From Arenimonas oryziterrae DSM 21050 = YC6267 (GTDB taxonomy: Bacteria > Pseudomonadota > Gammaproteobacteria > Xanthomonadales > Xanthomonadaceae), in assembly GCF_000420545.1 (NCBI RefSeq), contig NZ_ATVD01000002.1:682001-746000 (forward strand): a stretch of 64,000 nucleotides of DNA, in the 5' to 3' direction. The position numbers were made by a program, and so were the translations under genes. How positions within the stretch are numbered: position 1 is the first letter of the stretch; each line of letters begins with the position of its first letter. Below are positions 35,111 to 43,579 of the stretch, in pieces. The notes beneath the pieces were generated by a model. The model was given only the letters and a program-made list of their open reading frames with translations, made no database searches and had not been told where the DNA came from.

Positions 35111-37071
35111 GCGCGGGCCTCGGTCTGCTGATGTTCCAACCAGGCCTGGAACATCAACACGCTCCACAGCCGCGTGTCCCAATTGCGTTTCCCCGATTGG
35201 TGTTCCTGCCAGCAGCGCTGGATGGGCTCGGGATGGAAATAGCCTTCGCGCTGCAGCCGTTCCGGTGCGATCAACGCTTCGGCCCACTCGCGCAATTCCG
35301 CCCGCAGCCACTGGCCGACCGGCACGGCGAATCCCTGCTTCGGACGATCGACGATCGCCGGCGGCACATAGCGATAAAGCACGCGCCGCAGGACCTGCTT
35401 GCCGCGACCATCGGCGATCTTCATCGCCATCGGCAATCGCCATGCAAGATCGAATACGCGCGTATCCAGAAACGGTACGCGGGCCTCCAGACTCACGCCC
35501 ATGCTGGCGCGATCGACCTTGGCCAGAATGTCATCGGGCAGGTACTGCTGCGTGTCGGCGAGCATCGCGCGTTCGGCGAAACGCCAGCCCGGCAAGACGG
35601 CCTGCGCGGGCGACCGAGGCATCTGCGCGTTCTTGACCACGGCGTCGGGCTCGGGCCAGTACGAGAGCATGCGGCCATGCAGTTCGCTCTCGCTGTCGGC
35701 AGACAGAAAGCCGGCGAGTTTGTGCAGCTTGTCGCCGGCACGACCGGCAGCGAGATCGCCCGGCGCCCAGCGGCCGAGACGCGCGAACGCGCGGTCGAGC
35801 GTCGCCGGCGACGCCGCGGTGATTCCGCGCGCACCGAGCGAACGCAGGCCGCGCGGAATGCCAACCAGACGCCGCCACAGGCGCTCGCCATGAAGATAGC
35901 GGTTGTAACCACCGAACAGTTCGTCGCCGGCATCGCCCGACAAGGCCACGGTGACCTGCCGACGCGCGAGCTGCGAGACCAGGAAGGTCGGAATCTGGGA
36001 GGAATCGGCGAAGGGTTCGTCGTAAAGCTCGGGCAGGCGCGGCACGATCGCCAGACCATCGGAAGCCTGCACGTAGAGTTCCGTATGATCCGTGCCCAGG
36101 TGCTTGGCGACAGCGCGCGCGTGCTCGGCTTCGTCGAAACCCGGCTCGCGGCTGCCGATACAGAATGTGCGCACGCGGTCGCCGCGCTGTGCCTGCATCA
36201 GCGCCACCACGGTGCTCGAATCGATGCCGCCGGACAACAACGCGCCCAGCGGCACATCAGCCTGCATGCGGCTGCCGACGACCTGGCGCAGCAAGCCGTC
36301 GAGCTCTTCGACAGCCTCGTCTTCGCTGCCGCGATAGGGTCGCTCGCGCGCCGACAGCGCCGCGGCTTCGGCCGACCAATACGGGGTCGGTGCCGGCAGA
36401 TCGGCCGCGATCGTGTCGCGTCGCAGACTCAGGAAACAACCCGCCGGCAGCTTGTGCGTGTCGCGATAGATCGAGCGCGGTGCGGGCACGTAACCGAAGC
36501 GCAGATACTCGCCAAGCGCCGTCCGGTCGATCTCGGGCCGATAGCCCGGGTAGGCCCGCAAGGCTTTAAGTTCCGACGCGAACACCAGGCTCGACCCGCA
36601 AACCCCGTAATACAGCGGCTTCTCGCCGAAGCGATCGCGCGCCAGATGCAGCACTTGCGCCTCGCAGTCCCACAACGCGAACGCGAACATGCCCTCGAGC
36701 CTGCGCAACGTCGCCTCCAGGCCCCAACGCACCACTGCCTCGATCAGCACCTCGGTATCGGAATGCCCCCGCCACGCGATTGCCGCGTCCGCATCGAGCG
36801 CGGTGCGCACATCCTGCGTGTTGTAGATCTCGCCGTTGTAGACGATGACGAAGCGCCCGTCGTGCGAACGCATCGGCTGCGCCCCGGCCGGCGAGAGATC
36901 GACGACGGACAGGCGCCGGTGGCCCAAGGCGATACCGGCCGCCGGATCACACCAACGGCCTTCGGCGTCGGGGCCGCGGTGGGCGAGTTGGGCGATCATG
37001 TGCGACAACACCGATTCCATCTCGGCCGAAGCAAGAGCTTCCGCGCGGAAATATCCGCTCAGGCCGCACAT
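35107..37071 (-). CDS. asparagine synthase-like glutamine amidotransferase
   Basis: Class II glutamine amidotransferase fused to an ATP-dependent synthetase domain, 654 residues. The protein must begin Met-Cys-Gly so that processing exposes the catalytic Cys2; ATG 37071 does this, whereas the upstream GTG 37077 would not. The glutaminase part shows HRGPDAEG and YNGEIYN, and the synthetase part LLSGGIDSSTVVALM. In polysaccharide clusters such enzymes amidate hexuronic acid residues (WbpS type) rather than aspartate. A TviB-like dehydrogenase in the same cluster would supply such an acid; this role is inferred. Confidence 0.85.
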   Translation of the reverse strand: MCGLSGYFRAEALASAEMESVLSHMIAQLAHRGPDAEGRWCDPAAGIALGHRRLSVVDLSPAGAQPMRSHDGRFVIVYNGEIYNTQDVRTALDADAAIAWRGHSDTEVLIEAVVRWGLEATLRRLEGMFAFALWDCEAQVLHLARDRFGEKPLYYGVCGSSLVFASELKALRAYPGYRPEIDRTALGEYLRFGYVPAPRSIYRDTHKLPAGCFLSLRRDTIAADLPAPTPYWSAEAAALSARERPYRGSEDEAVEELDGLLRQVVGSRMQADVPLGALLSGGIDSSTVVALMQAQRGDRVRTFCIGSREPGFDEAEHARAVAKHLGTDHTELYVQASDGLAIVPRLPELYDEPFADSSQIPTFLVSQLARRQVTVALSGDAGDELFGGYNRYLHGERLWRRLVGIPRGLRSLGARGITAASPATLDRAFARLGRWAPGDLAAGRAGDKLHKLAGFLSADSESELHGRMLSYWPEPDAVVKNAQMPRSPAQAVLPGWRFAERAMLADTQQYLPDDILAKVDRASMGVSLEARVPFLDTRVFDLAWRLPMAMKIADGRGKQVLRRVLYRYVPPAIVDRPKQGFAVPVGQWLRAELREWAEALIAPERLQREGYFHPEPIQRCWQEHQSGKRNWDTRLWSVLMFQAWLEHQQTEARA

Positions 37072-37134
37072 GTGCACCGTCCCTGCGTCATCGGAAATCG
37101 CGACCAGCCTCGCACGACAAACACTCTCCTCGAT

Positions 37135-38439
37135 TCAGGCCGGAACGGCATCGAGCCGACGGCGCAGGAAATAAGACAGGAGGATACGCCAGACCACGAG
37201 GGCGACCGCACTGCCCATGGCCGATCCGATCATCCCGTAGGCCGGAATCAACGCGATATTGAGTACCGTATTGACCACGACCGAGACGCCGGCGCAGACC
37301 AGGACGTCGCGTTCGCGTCCGATCATGTTCAGCAGCACATTCGTGGTGCCGGCCCACAGTGTCAGCAGATGCGCCGCCGACAGAATCATCAGAGGCAGGT
37401 AGGCGGGCAGAAACTCCTCGCCCACGGCCACGCGGAGAATCCAGCGACCGAACACTGCGAACAACACCGTGACCAGCAGACCCGCCGTGAAGGAGATGGC
37501 TGCCGAAGAATGATTGAGTCGCTTGAGTTCGGCGATACGCCCTTCGTGGAACAGGGCCGCAAATCGCGGCGCCGCCACGGCATTGACGATAGTCAGCACG
37601 AAACTGACCTGCAGAGCGAGTGTGGAAGCGACTTTGTAGATGCCGACCTCGTGTTTGGAGGCCAGCAGGCCAAGCGCGACCAGATCGATCTGGCTGTTGA
37701 CCAGCTGCATTCCGGCGACCGTCGACAAGGGCAGCAGGGCCAACGTCCACCGTTTGAATTCCGACGCGGCATGTTCGCTATCCGGCGGCGATCTGCCCAT
37801 GAGCCCTTTCGCCACCAGCAGGGCCAGGATCGCCGCAAGAAAGTGCAATCCCATGACGCGCTCGGGGCTGGCGCGTCCCCAGAGAAGAAAACCACTGATC
37901 AAGATCAGGAACCCGAGCGGGCGAACGATCATGTCCGGAATCTGTCCGGCAATAGCACGCCCCTCGCTGCGGATGACGGCACCGCGAACGAGGCTGGCCA
38001 CCATCGCCACGGGCACACCGATCGCCGCGAGCGCCAGCGGCAGGTCCGACAGCCCCAGTCTCGTCAGACCGGTCCAGGCGATCAGTCCGGCCAACAATGC
38101 GAGCGACAGTCCGATGCCCAGGATCAAACGATGGGAGTAGCCAAGCAATGCACCGACCACTGCCGTACGCTTCGGTCCATTCTCTCGAGCGGCTTCCCGC
38201 AGGACGAGGGTCGGCAATCCCTGCAACAGCGGCAAGGCCACGAGTGTCGCTGCCGAAAAAGCGAAGGAGTACGCACCGAAGCCTGCCGGCGCCAGCAGTC
38301 GCGCCAGCAGCAGGGTCAGCACCACCGAAACGAGGCTGGATATCAGTCGGAGTGCGCCGACGCCAGCCACACCCGCGAGCAGCGCGCGTTCGGTACGGAC
38401 CAAGGTGCTCAGAGCGTCCTTCGCGCGGGCGATCGGCAT
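37135..38439 (-). CDS. polysaccharide flippase (Wzx/RfbX-like)
   Basis: A multi-helix inner-membrane protein of 434 residues in the oligosaccharide flippase superfamily, expected to move undecaprenyl-linked repeat units to the periplasm. About 12 hydrophobic helices can be seen, with a basic cytoplasmic N-terminus and segments such as LLARLLAPAGFGAYSFAFS and VGIYKVASTLAL typical of Wzx. It lies between a methyltransferase and the amidotransferase in the cluster. Confidence 0.85.
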   Translation of the reverse strand: MPIARAKDALSTLVRTERALLAGVAGVGALRLISSLVSVVLTLLLARLLAPAGFGAYSFAFSAATLVALPLLQGLPTLVLREAARENGPKRTAVVGALLGYSHRLILGIGLSLALLAGLIAWTGLTRLGLSDLPLALAAIGVPVAMVASLVRGAVIRSEGRAIAGQIPDMIVRPLGFLILISGFLLWGRASPERVMGLHFLAAILALLVAKGLMGRSPPDSEHAASEFKRWTLALLPLSTVAGMQLVNSQIDLVALGLLASKHEVGIYKVASTLALQVSFVLTIVNAVAAPRFAALFHEGRIAELKRLNHSSAAISFTAGLLVTVLFAVFGRWILRVAVGEEFLPAYLPLMILSAAHLLTLWAGTTNVLLNMIGRERDVLVCAGVSVVVNTVLNIALIPAYGMIGSAMGSAVALVVWRILLSYFLRRRLDAVPA

Positions 38440-38496
38440 CGTTCTATCTCGCCAGCAGGAGGCGAGCGACCTCGAAGCAAAGGATCGGTCCGCTGA

Positions 38497-39339
38497 TCAT
38501 GCTTTCCGGTATCCCAGCACGCACCAGTAGGGCGCATTCGGAGAATGGGACACTTTTTCCAGACCGGCGGCCACCATCATCTCGCGCATCTGTGCCAGCG
38601 TGAAACGACGCTCCAGCGGTGTTCCGAATCGATCCCGTGAATCGGTCCTCATCGTGTAGAAGGAGTGCGCCCGGTAGTAGGAAAGCGGCCAGGCGGACAC
38701 GGACAGACCCAGGCGCTCAAACACTCGCGCCGACCGGGCCAGAGGCCAATACACCACAAGCGCCAGGGTGTCCGTGACAAGAACCTTCAGTGCCTCGGGA
38801 AGACGGGAAATCCCCGCCCTGAGCAGATCGGACATTCGCCAGAGCGCCCGGAACCACCAGGCACGACCATCCAGCGCGTAATAGAGATATAGAAGCAGGG
38901 GCGCACCCGGCTTGAGCTTCTGTGCACAGGAGGCGATGGCGCTCGCGGTGTCCGGCACGTGATGCAGGACTCCCAGCGAGTAACAAAAATCCAGGCTGGC
39001 ATCCGCGACCGGCAGCTCGGCGACACTGGCGCAGTGGAATTCGACATTCTTCTTGGCGGAAAGCGTTTTCTTAGAGACCTCGATCGCCTCTGCGCTGGCA
39101 TCGACGCAATGCAGCAAGCCTACTCTGTCGGCCACGAGAACCGCCCAGCGACCGGAACCGCAACCGATGTCGGCGCCGACCGCCGCCTCGGGCAATTCAT
39201 GCCAGGGAAAAATGGAGAAATACTCGTCGAAAATCTTCCGATGCTCGGCCTGATCCAGATCCGACTGATCGAACCGGGACCACTCGGATCCGAAGCTCTT
39301 GACCGTCGAGCTGTCCTGATTGCGGCTGTTGACATCCAT
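38497..39339 (-). CDS. class I SAM-dependent methyltransferase
   Basis: A UbiE-like Rossmann methyltransferase, 280 residues from ATG 39339. It shows VGADIGCGSGRWAVLVADRV (SAM loop), CVDASAEAIE and YSLGVLHHVPDT (motif post I), then a C-terminal segment with RFTLAQMREMMVAAGLEKV. An in-frame GTG at 39369 would add ten residues. It probably methylates a sugar of the polysaccharide; sequence does not reveal the position. It lies between the flippase and a glycosyltransferase. Confidence 0.82.
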   Translation of the reverse strand: MDVNSRNQDSSTVKSFGSEWSRFDQSDLDQAEHRKIFDEYFSIFPWHELPEAAVGADIGCGSGRWAVLVADRVGLLHCVDASAEAIEVSKKTLSAKKNVEFHCASVAELPVADASLDFCYSLGVLHHVPDTASAIASCAQKLKPGAPLLLYLYYALDGRAWWFRALWRMSDLLRAGISRLPEALKVLVTDTLALVVYWPLARSARVFERLGLSVSAWPLSYYRAHSFYTMRTDSRDRFGTPLERRFTLAQMREMMVAAGLEKVSHSPNAPYWCVLGYRKA

Positions 39340-39384
39340 TCCAGAGAGTTCCGGCTGATTCGGGGCCACCGCGCCGGCAGGCGG

Positions 39385-40521
39385 CTAGTGGTAAAGCGTT
39401 CCGGCCTTGCAAGCCTGCAGGAAATTCTCCCACACATCGACCACGCGCTCGATCGAGAATTGATCGACCGACCGGGGTCCTGCCGCCCCCAGCCTGGCCC
39501 TGAGTGCGGCATCGTCCATCAAGCGGCGCAAACCCGCCGCCAGACTCGCGACGCGCGCGCTCCCGCCCGCAACCAGCAATCCATTCTTTTCGTTCTCAAT
39601 CAGTTCGTTGGTTCCCGAGCAATCGGCGAAACCGATAACGGGGCGACCCGACGCCTGCGCCTCGGCCGTCACCATGCCGAACGACTCGTACAACGACGGC
39701 ACGGCGACGATGCTGGCAGCACGGTACTCGGCGGCGACCTCCTGGGTCGCGCCGGGCATCTCGACTCGGGTCGACAGCCGATTTTTTTCCACCACACGCT
39801 CGAGTTCCTCGCGCATCACACCGTCGCCGACCAAGCGCAGTGTCCAGGTCGGGTAGTCCGCAGCCAGCAAGGCGAACGCTTCGATCAGTTCGGTCTGATT
39901 CTTTTCTTCCATGAACCGGCCGACAGTGAGGATGGTCGGCGGGTCCGAGGGCGGCTGATCGGAAATCCCCTCGAATCGGGCCAGATCCAGCGGATTGGGA
40001 AGCACGAAGACCTGCTCGCGTTCGCGCGGCGGATGCGCCGTGCGTACTGGCTCGGAAGGTACCGTTTTGGCGAAGAACAGCGCCTGGCCCAGCCGAACCA
40101 TCGCACGCTGCGCCCATCGTCCGTGGAAATGATGAAACCCCGCGTGCTCGCTCGCGATCACGGGAATTCTGGCGCCCCACAACGCCGCTCCGAAGGGGAC
40201 ATACATGCTGTGCATGAATCCGATGGCGACATCGGGCCGCCGCTCACGAACCAATCGACGCATCTTTGGAAGTGACGCCAGCAGCTTGAATCGCGGCGTG
40301 GGGTGACCCGGCGTGCCTATCGCCATATCCAGGCGCTCCACACCGGCTGCCAGCGGATAGAAAGAGCGGCCGGGCCCGTCGAACGTGAGAATCGCCACCG
40401 TGTGCCCGCGCTCAACCAGACTGTTGGCCAGTTGAACCAGAACGCGCTCGGCGCCACCGCCTTCGACATTCAATGACTTGATGGCGAAGACAAGGCTTAG
40501 GCGGTCACCGGGATGAGTCAT
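39385..40521 (-). CDS. glycosyltransferase family 4
   Basis: A GT-B glycosyltransferase of 378 residues. Visible: SLNVEGGGAERVLVQLANSL at the N-terminus, the linker strand PPTILTVGRFMEEKNQ and the donor motif PSLYESFGMVTAEAQASGRPVIG (EX7E). The N-terminal AERV motif is common in enzymes adding hexoses or N-acetylhexosamines to lipid-linked oligosaccharides. The nucleotide sugar is not inferable. It follows the hexapeptide acyltransferase gene by nine bases. Confidence 0.87.
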   Translation of the reverse strand: MTHPGDRLSLVFAIKSLNVEGGGAERVLVQLANSLVERGHTVAILTFDGPGRSFYPLAAGVERLDMAIGTPGHPTPRFKLLASLPKMRRLVRERRPDVAIGFMHSMYVPFGAALWGARIPVIASEHAGFHHFHGRWAQRAMVRLGQALFFAKTVPSEPVRTAHPPREREQVFVLPNPLDLARFEGISDQPPSDPPTILTVGRFMEEKNQTELIEAFALLAADYPTWTLRLVGDGVMREELERVVEKNRLSTRVEMPGATQEVAAEYRAASIVAVPSLYESFGMVTAEAQASGRPVIGFADCSGTNELIENEKNGLLVAGGSARVASLAAGLRRLMDDAALRARLGAAGPRSVDQFSIERVVDVWENFLQACKAGTLYH

Positions 40522-40530
40522 TGCGAAGCC

Positions 40531-41265
40531 TCAGCCATGAAGGTCGCTGGCACCGGCGACGCCCGCGAGGTCGGGGCGGGTTGGAAACTCCACCAGGGTC
40601 CGGGCAGCTTCATCCAACGGCTTGACGACGCGAGCGGGCACGCCGGCGATCAGGCTGGAGTCGGCATCAAACTTCTTGGTGATCACCGCCCCCAGTCCAA
40701 CGACGCAATACGAACCCAGCGTCGAACCCGGCACCATTTGCACGCCGGAACCGACATAACAATTGCGCCCGATCTCGATCGGCATGACCTGCTGACGATT
40801 ATGCGTCCACAGGCAGGAATGCCTGCCCGCGATGATGGTCGAGTCGCCGATGATGATCCGATCGGTGTAATCGATTTTGTGCCAGGCGGTAATCACCGCG
40901 CCCTTGCCCACGATCAACCTCGGATCGGACCCACCCGTACTGACGGGGTTGATGATCGAATTGATTTCGTTGAAGCGGCCGATCTGCGCCTCGTCCCCGA
41001 TCTCCACGCTCTCGCCGCCGAGCAGGATATTGAAGACGCCGATGATCGCGTTACTGCCGATATGCAGACGCTTGATGCTGGAGATGTAGTTGAAGTGCCC
41101 GATCCGCGTGCCTGCGCCAATGAAGCAGTCATCGACGCGGATGATCGACATGCCAATCCGAACGCCGGGCTCGATGCGGTATTTGAACAGGTTCCGGTAG
41201 AGGAACACTTTCAGCCAGGAAGGTGTGGGGACCAGTAACAAGTGAATGAAATTTCTGACCCGCAT
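40531..41265 (-). CDS. left-handed beta-helix acyltransferase
   Basis: A hexapeptide-repeat (LbH) acyltransferase of 244 residues. Isoleucine-rich hexapeptide turns (for example RIGHFNYIS, NAIIGVFNI, VEIGDEAQIG, ALIVGKGAV-like) fill residues 50-190, and the active-site region reads AWHKIDYTDR followed by GDSTIIAGRHS. ATG 41265 is supported by GGAGG (complement of 41271-41275). It likely O- or N-acetylates a sugar before export. It lies next to the membrane acyltransferase, so the polymer may carry more than one acyl group. Confidence 0.8.
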   Translation of the reverse strand: MRVRNFIHLLLVPTPSWLKVFLYRNLFKYRIEPGVRIGMSIIRVDDCFIGAGTRIGHFNYISSIKRLHIGSNAIIGVFNILLGGESVEIGDEAQIGRFNEINSIINPVSTGGSDPRLIVGKGAVITAWHKIDYTDRIIIGDSTIIAGRHSCLWTHNRQQVMPIEIGRNCYVGSGVQMVPGSTLGSYCVVGLGAVITKKFDADSSLIAGVPARVVKPLDEAARTLVEFPTRPDLAGVAGASDLHG

Positions 41266-41295
41266 GCTTGCCTCCAGCAATTCCAATTCTGCAGA

Positions 41296-42429
41296 TCAAT
41301 TCGCCGCATCCCGAGAAGCGCGACGGTGACCAAAGCGAATGAGCGGCCCTTCAATGAATCGCCATGAAACCATGGCAGCGAGATAGCAGCCTGAAGTTGC
41401 AATGATCAACCCCGACCAAAACCCAAGATTACCACCGGGCAGGATGGCTTGAAGCGATCGAAGCCCATCCAGAAAGAACATATGAAACAGATATATGAAA
41501 TACGACAGCTTTCCAAGCGGAGCAACTGACCTAATCAACAATCCTGGGCGGCTCTTGGGGGAAAACGCAAGGCTCGACACCCAGATGGCGCAGACCAATC
41601 CGAAAACTGCGTACCCGAACAGCGGCAACACCCATCCACTCGTGCGCAGCCACTGGAATCCAATCATCAGCCCAATCGTGGAAATTCCGGCTATCGCAGA
41701 GCAGTTCTTGCGCTTGAGAAGGAAATCGTAGGCGCCAAAGGCACCCAGTCCGCCAAACGCAATGGCATCTAGGCGCGCCGGAACGAAGAAATACAGAAGA
41801 TCTGTTGGAAACACATTCCCCGCAAGAACAAGCAGCCTAACGGCGATGGCCATTACGAGAAAAATAGTGACGACCTTCCTAAGCATGCCTCTGGGAAAAG
41901 CCGCAGAAACTCCAAGTGCCAAATAGGCGAACTCTTCCACTGACAGCGACCAGGCAATCGTGAATGGGACCTCATCCACGCCCAGAAAAGGAATAGCCCA
42001 GCCATTGAGGAATAGTGCCGTTATCCACAAGTTCCCCAAGTGTTCAACATCATGCCCTGTGACCAGAGATGCCAGTCCATAGACAGCGACGGATATCGCG
42101 AACACCGGAACAATCCGAAAGAATCGCCTTTTGAAGAATCCAATTATGTCTCCGCGCTCGGAATCTCTGATAAGTATCTTGACTATAAGAAATCCGCTCA
42201 ACGCGAAAAACAAATCAACGCCGATCCACCCGACAGATTTAAAAAATCCAGCGACCACGTCACCAGCTGCCGCGGCGAATCGGAAGGAAGCGTGATGCCC
42301 AATGACGAGAACTATCGCCAGGCTACGCACCGCATCGAGCACAAGATAACGATCAGAACCGTCAAACTTTCCAAGAGCACCTTTTTCGGTCGAGGTGGAC
42401 CCTTTGTCGGAGTTTTCTAGACGACTCAT
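41296..42429 (-). CDS. membrane acyltransferase 3 (OafA/YrhL type)
   Basis: An integral membrane O-acyltransferase of 377 residues with about ten helices. The family signature appears as RYLVLDAVRSLAIVLVIGHHASFRF near residue 28, containing the catalytic His-His region, followed by WIGVDLFFALSGFLI. It would acetylate surface sugars from the periplasmic side. The gene is clearly lower in GC (about 45 per cent in a sampled 60 bases) than its flanks, as is the next gene, suggesting separate acquisition. Confidence 0.87.
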   Translation of the reverse strand: MSRLENSDKGSTSTEKGALGKFDGSDRYLVLDAVRSLAIVLVIGHHASFRFAAAAGDVVAGFFKSVGWIGVDLFFALSGFLIVKILIRDSERGDIIGFFKRRFFRIVPVFAISVAVYGLASLVTGHDVEHLGNLWITALFLNGWAIPFLGVDEVPFTIAWSLSVEEFAYLALGVSAAFPRGMLRKVVTIFLVMAIAVRLLVLAGNVFPTDLLYFFVPARLDAIAFGGLGAFGAYDFLLKRKNCSAIAGISTIGLMIGFQWLRTSGWVLPLFGYAVFGLVCAIWVSSLAFSPKSRPGLLIRSVAPLGKLSYFIYLFHMFFLDGLRSLQAILPGGNLGFWSGLIIATSGCYLAAMVSWRFIEGPLIRFGHRRASRDAAN

Positions 42430-42505
42430 AGATGGTCTTTGCCCACACTGGACATGTCGATGTGCTTCGATCTGCGGCTCACCCTTGCTAGAAGATTCAG
42501 GCGCA

Positions 42506-43570
42506 TCACAAATGAAGATCCTGAGAATCCATCATTAGCGCATTCCGATAAGGTATGTGCGCGTAACTGCTATTGGCGAATTCCAACCAAACCCCCAACG
42601 TCACAAAGAGTACGGCGGCCAGCGCCGTTCGCAGGACTGCACGAAGCGTCCTGTCCCCTATGAGATCGGGCATGCCGCTGAAGGCGTACATGGACACAGG
42701 GAACAAGTACAACGTCATTCGGCCGGCAGCCGCGGAAAAAAAGAATGCTGTGGGTACCAACAAGATTGCCAGCCACGCCATTTGAACCAAAAGCGTTCCC
42801 GGGAAGAGCTTCGCCCGAACCCGCCTACCAAAAAGCACAAGAAGCGCCGGAAGGCCATTAAGAAGCACGTGCTGCGTTGCACCCGATGAATAGGTAACCT
42901 CGGCCTGCCCGCTTACATATAGCTGGTCGTAGTAGTCGGCGCCGCCGGAGACCTGCAAAAAGGCGAGCATGATCACCCCCATGAGGATACCGAGAGCGAC
43001 TTTGTATCCGGGGCGGACTTTTAGCCCAAGCACCGCAAATGCCAAGAAGAAGATGGCACTGAAGTGGAACATCGCTGCAACAATTGTGTACGTCACACGC
43101 TTCAAGATTGAACTGTCTTCCCACTCGGCAACTAGCCACATGAGCACGCCAATGGCTACCGCTTGGCGACTCGCACTCATGGAAACGACCATCACAAGAA
43201 TTGGCATTGCCGTGGCCAGAGCCAGCCACGGCAATGGCATCCTCCGCGCCAAACGAAAGAGTCCGAGACAGAAAATCGTCGCCGCGACAAAGTTCGCTCC
43301 GTAGACACCAAGACCCGACTTCGCAGAGAGCCAGAGAATAGTCGCGAAGGCCGGTTCGGCGAACTGGAAGGACTCAAGGAAGGAGCCACCATCGACCCGC
43401 TGGATCATCAGCAGATAGTTGTTCCAGTCCATTCCTACCTTGTGGCGTAGGCCGATGAAGAGGACGACTACAACAAAGGTCATAGCCCAAAAAACCGGAT
43501 GCGCTCGTCGCTGCGGAAACAACGCCGCAGCCAACGCAATCAAGCCGGTAATGAAAAGATATGGAAACAT
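42506..43570 (-). CDS. EpsG family polysaccharide polymerase (Wzy-like)
   Basis: A multi-spanning membrane protein of 354 residues similar to EpsG/Wzy polymerases, which join repeat units in the periplasm. The family start pattern is visible (FVVVVLFIGLRHKVGMDWNNYLLMIQRV), followed by helices such as WLALATAMPILVMVVSMSASRQAVAIGVLMW; the segment with SRQAVA is the conserved Wzy/EpsG Arg region. Codon usage is AT-richer than the surrounding locus. It pairs with the second O-antigen-ligase-like gene at 48634-50001; which one is the true polymerase is open. Confidence 0.82.
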   Translation of the reverse strand: MFPYLFITGLIALAAALFPQRRAHPVFWAMTFVVVVLFIGLRHKVGMDWNNYLLMIQRVDGGSFLESFQFAEPAFATILWLSAKSGLGVYGANFVAATIFCLGLFRLARRMPLPWLALATAMPILVMVVSMSASRQAVAIGVLMWLVAEWEDSSILKRVTYTIVAAMFHFSAIFFLAFAVLGLKVRPGYKVALGILMGVIMLAFLQVSGGADYYDQLYVSGQAEVTYSSGATQHVLLNGLPALLVLFGRRVRAKLFPGTLLVQMAWLAILLVPTAFFFSAAAGRMTLYLFPVSMYAFSGMPDLIGDRTLRAVLRTALAAVLFVTLGVWLEFANSSYAHIPYRNALMMDSQDLHL

Positions 43571-43579
43571 GCGTCCCGG

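Noticed and set aside
34978-38496. A 1172-codon open frame on the plus strand across the polysaccharide genes
   Set aside because: It is antisense to a glycosyltransferase, the amidotransferase and the flippase, all with catalytic motifs or typical membrane layout. It is rich in Arg/Gln/His, typical of a shadow.
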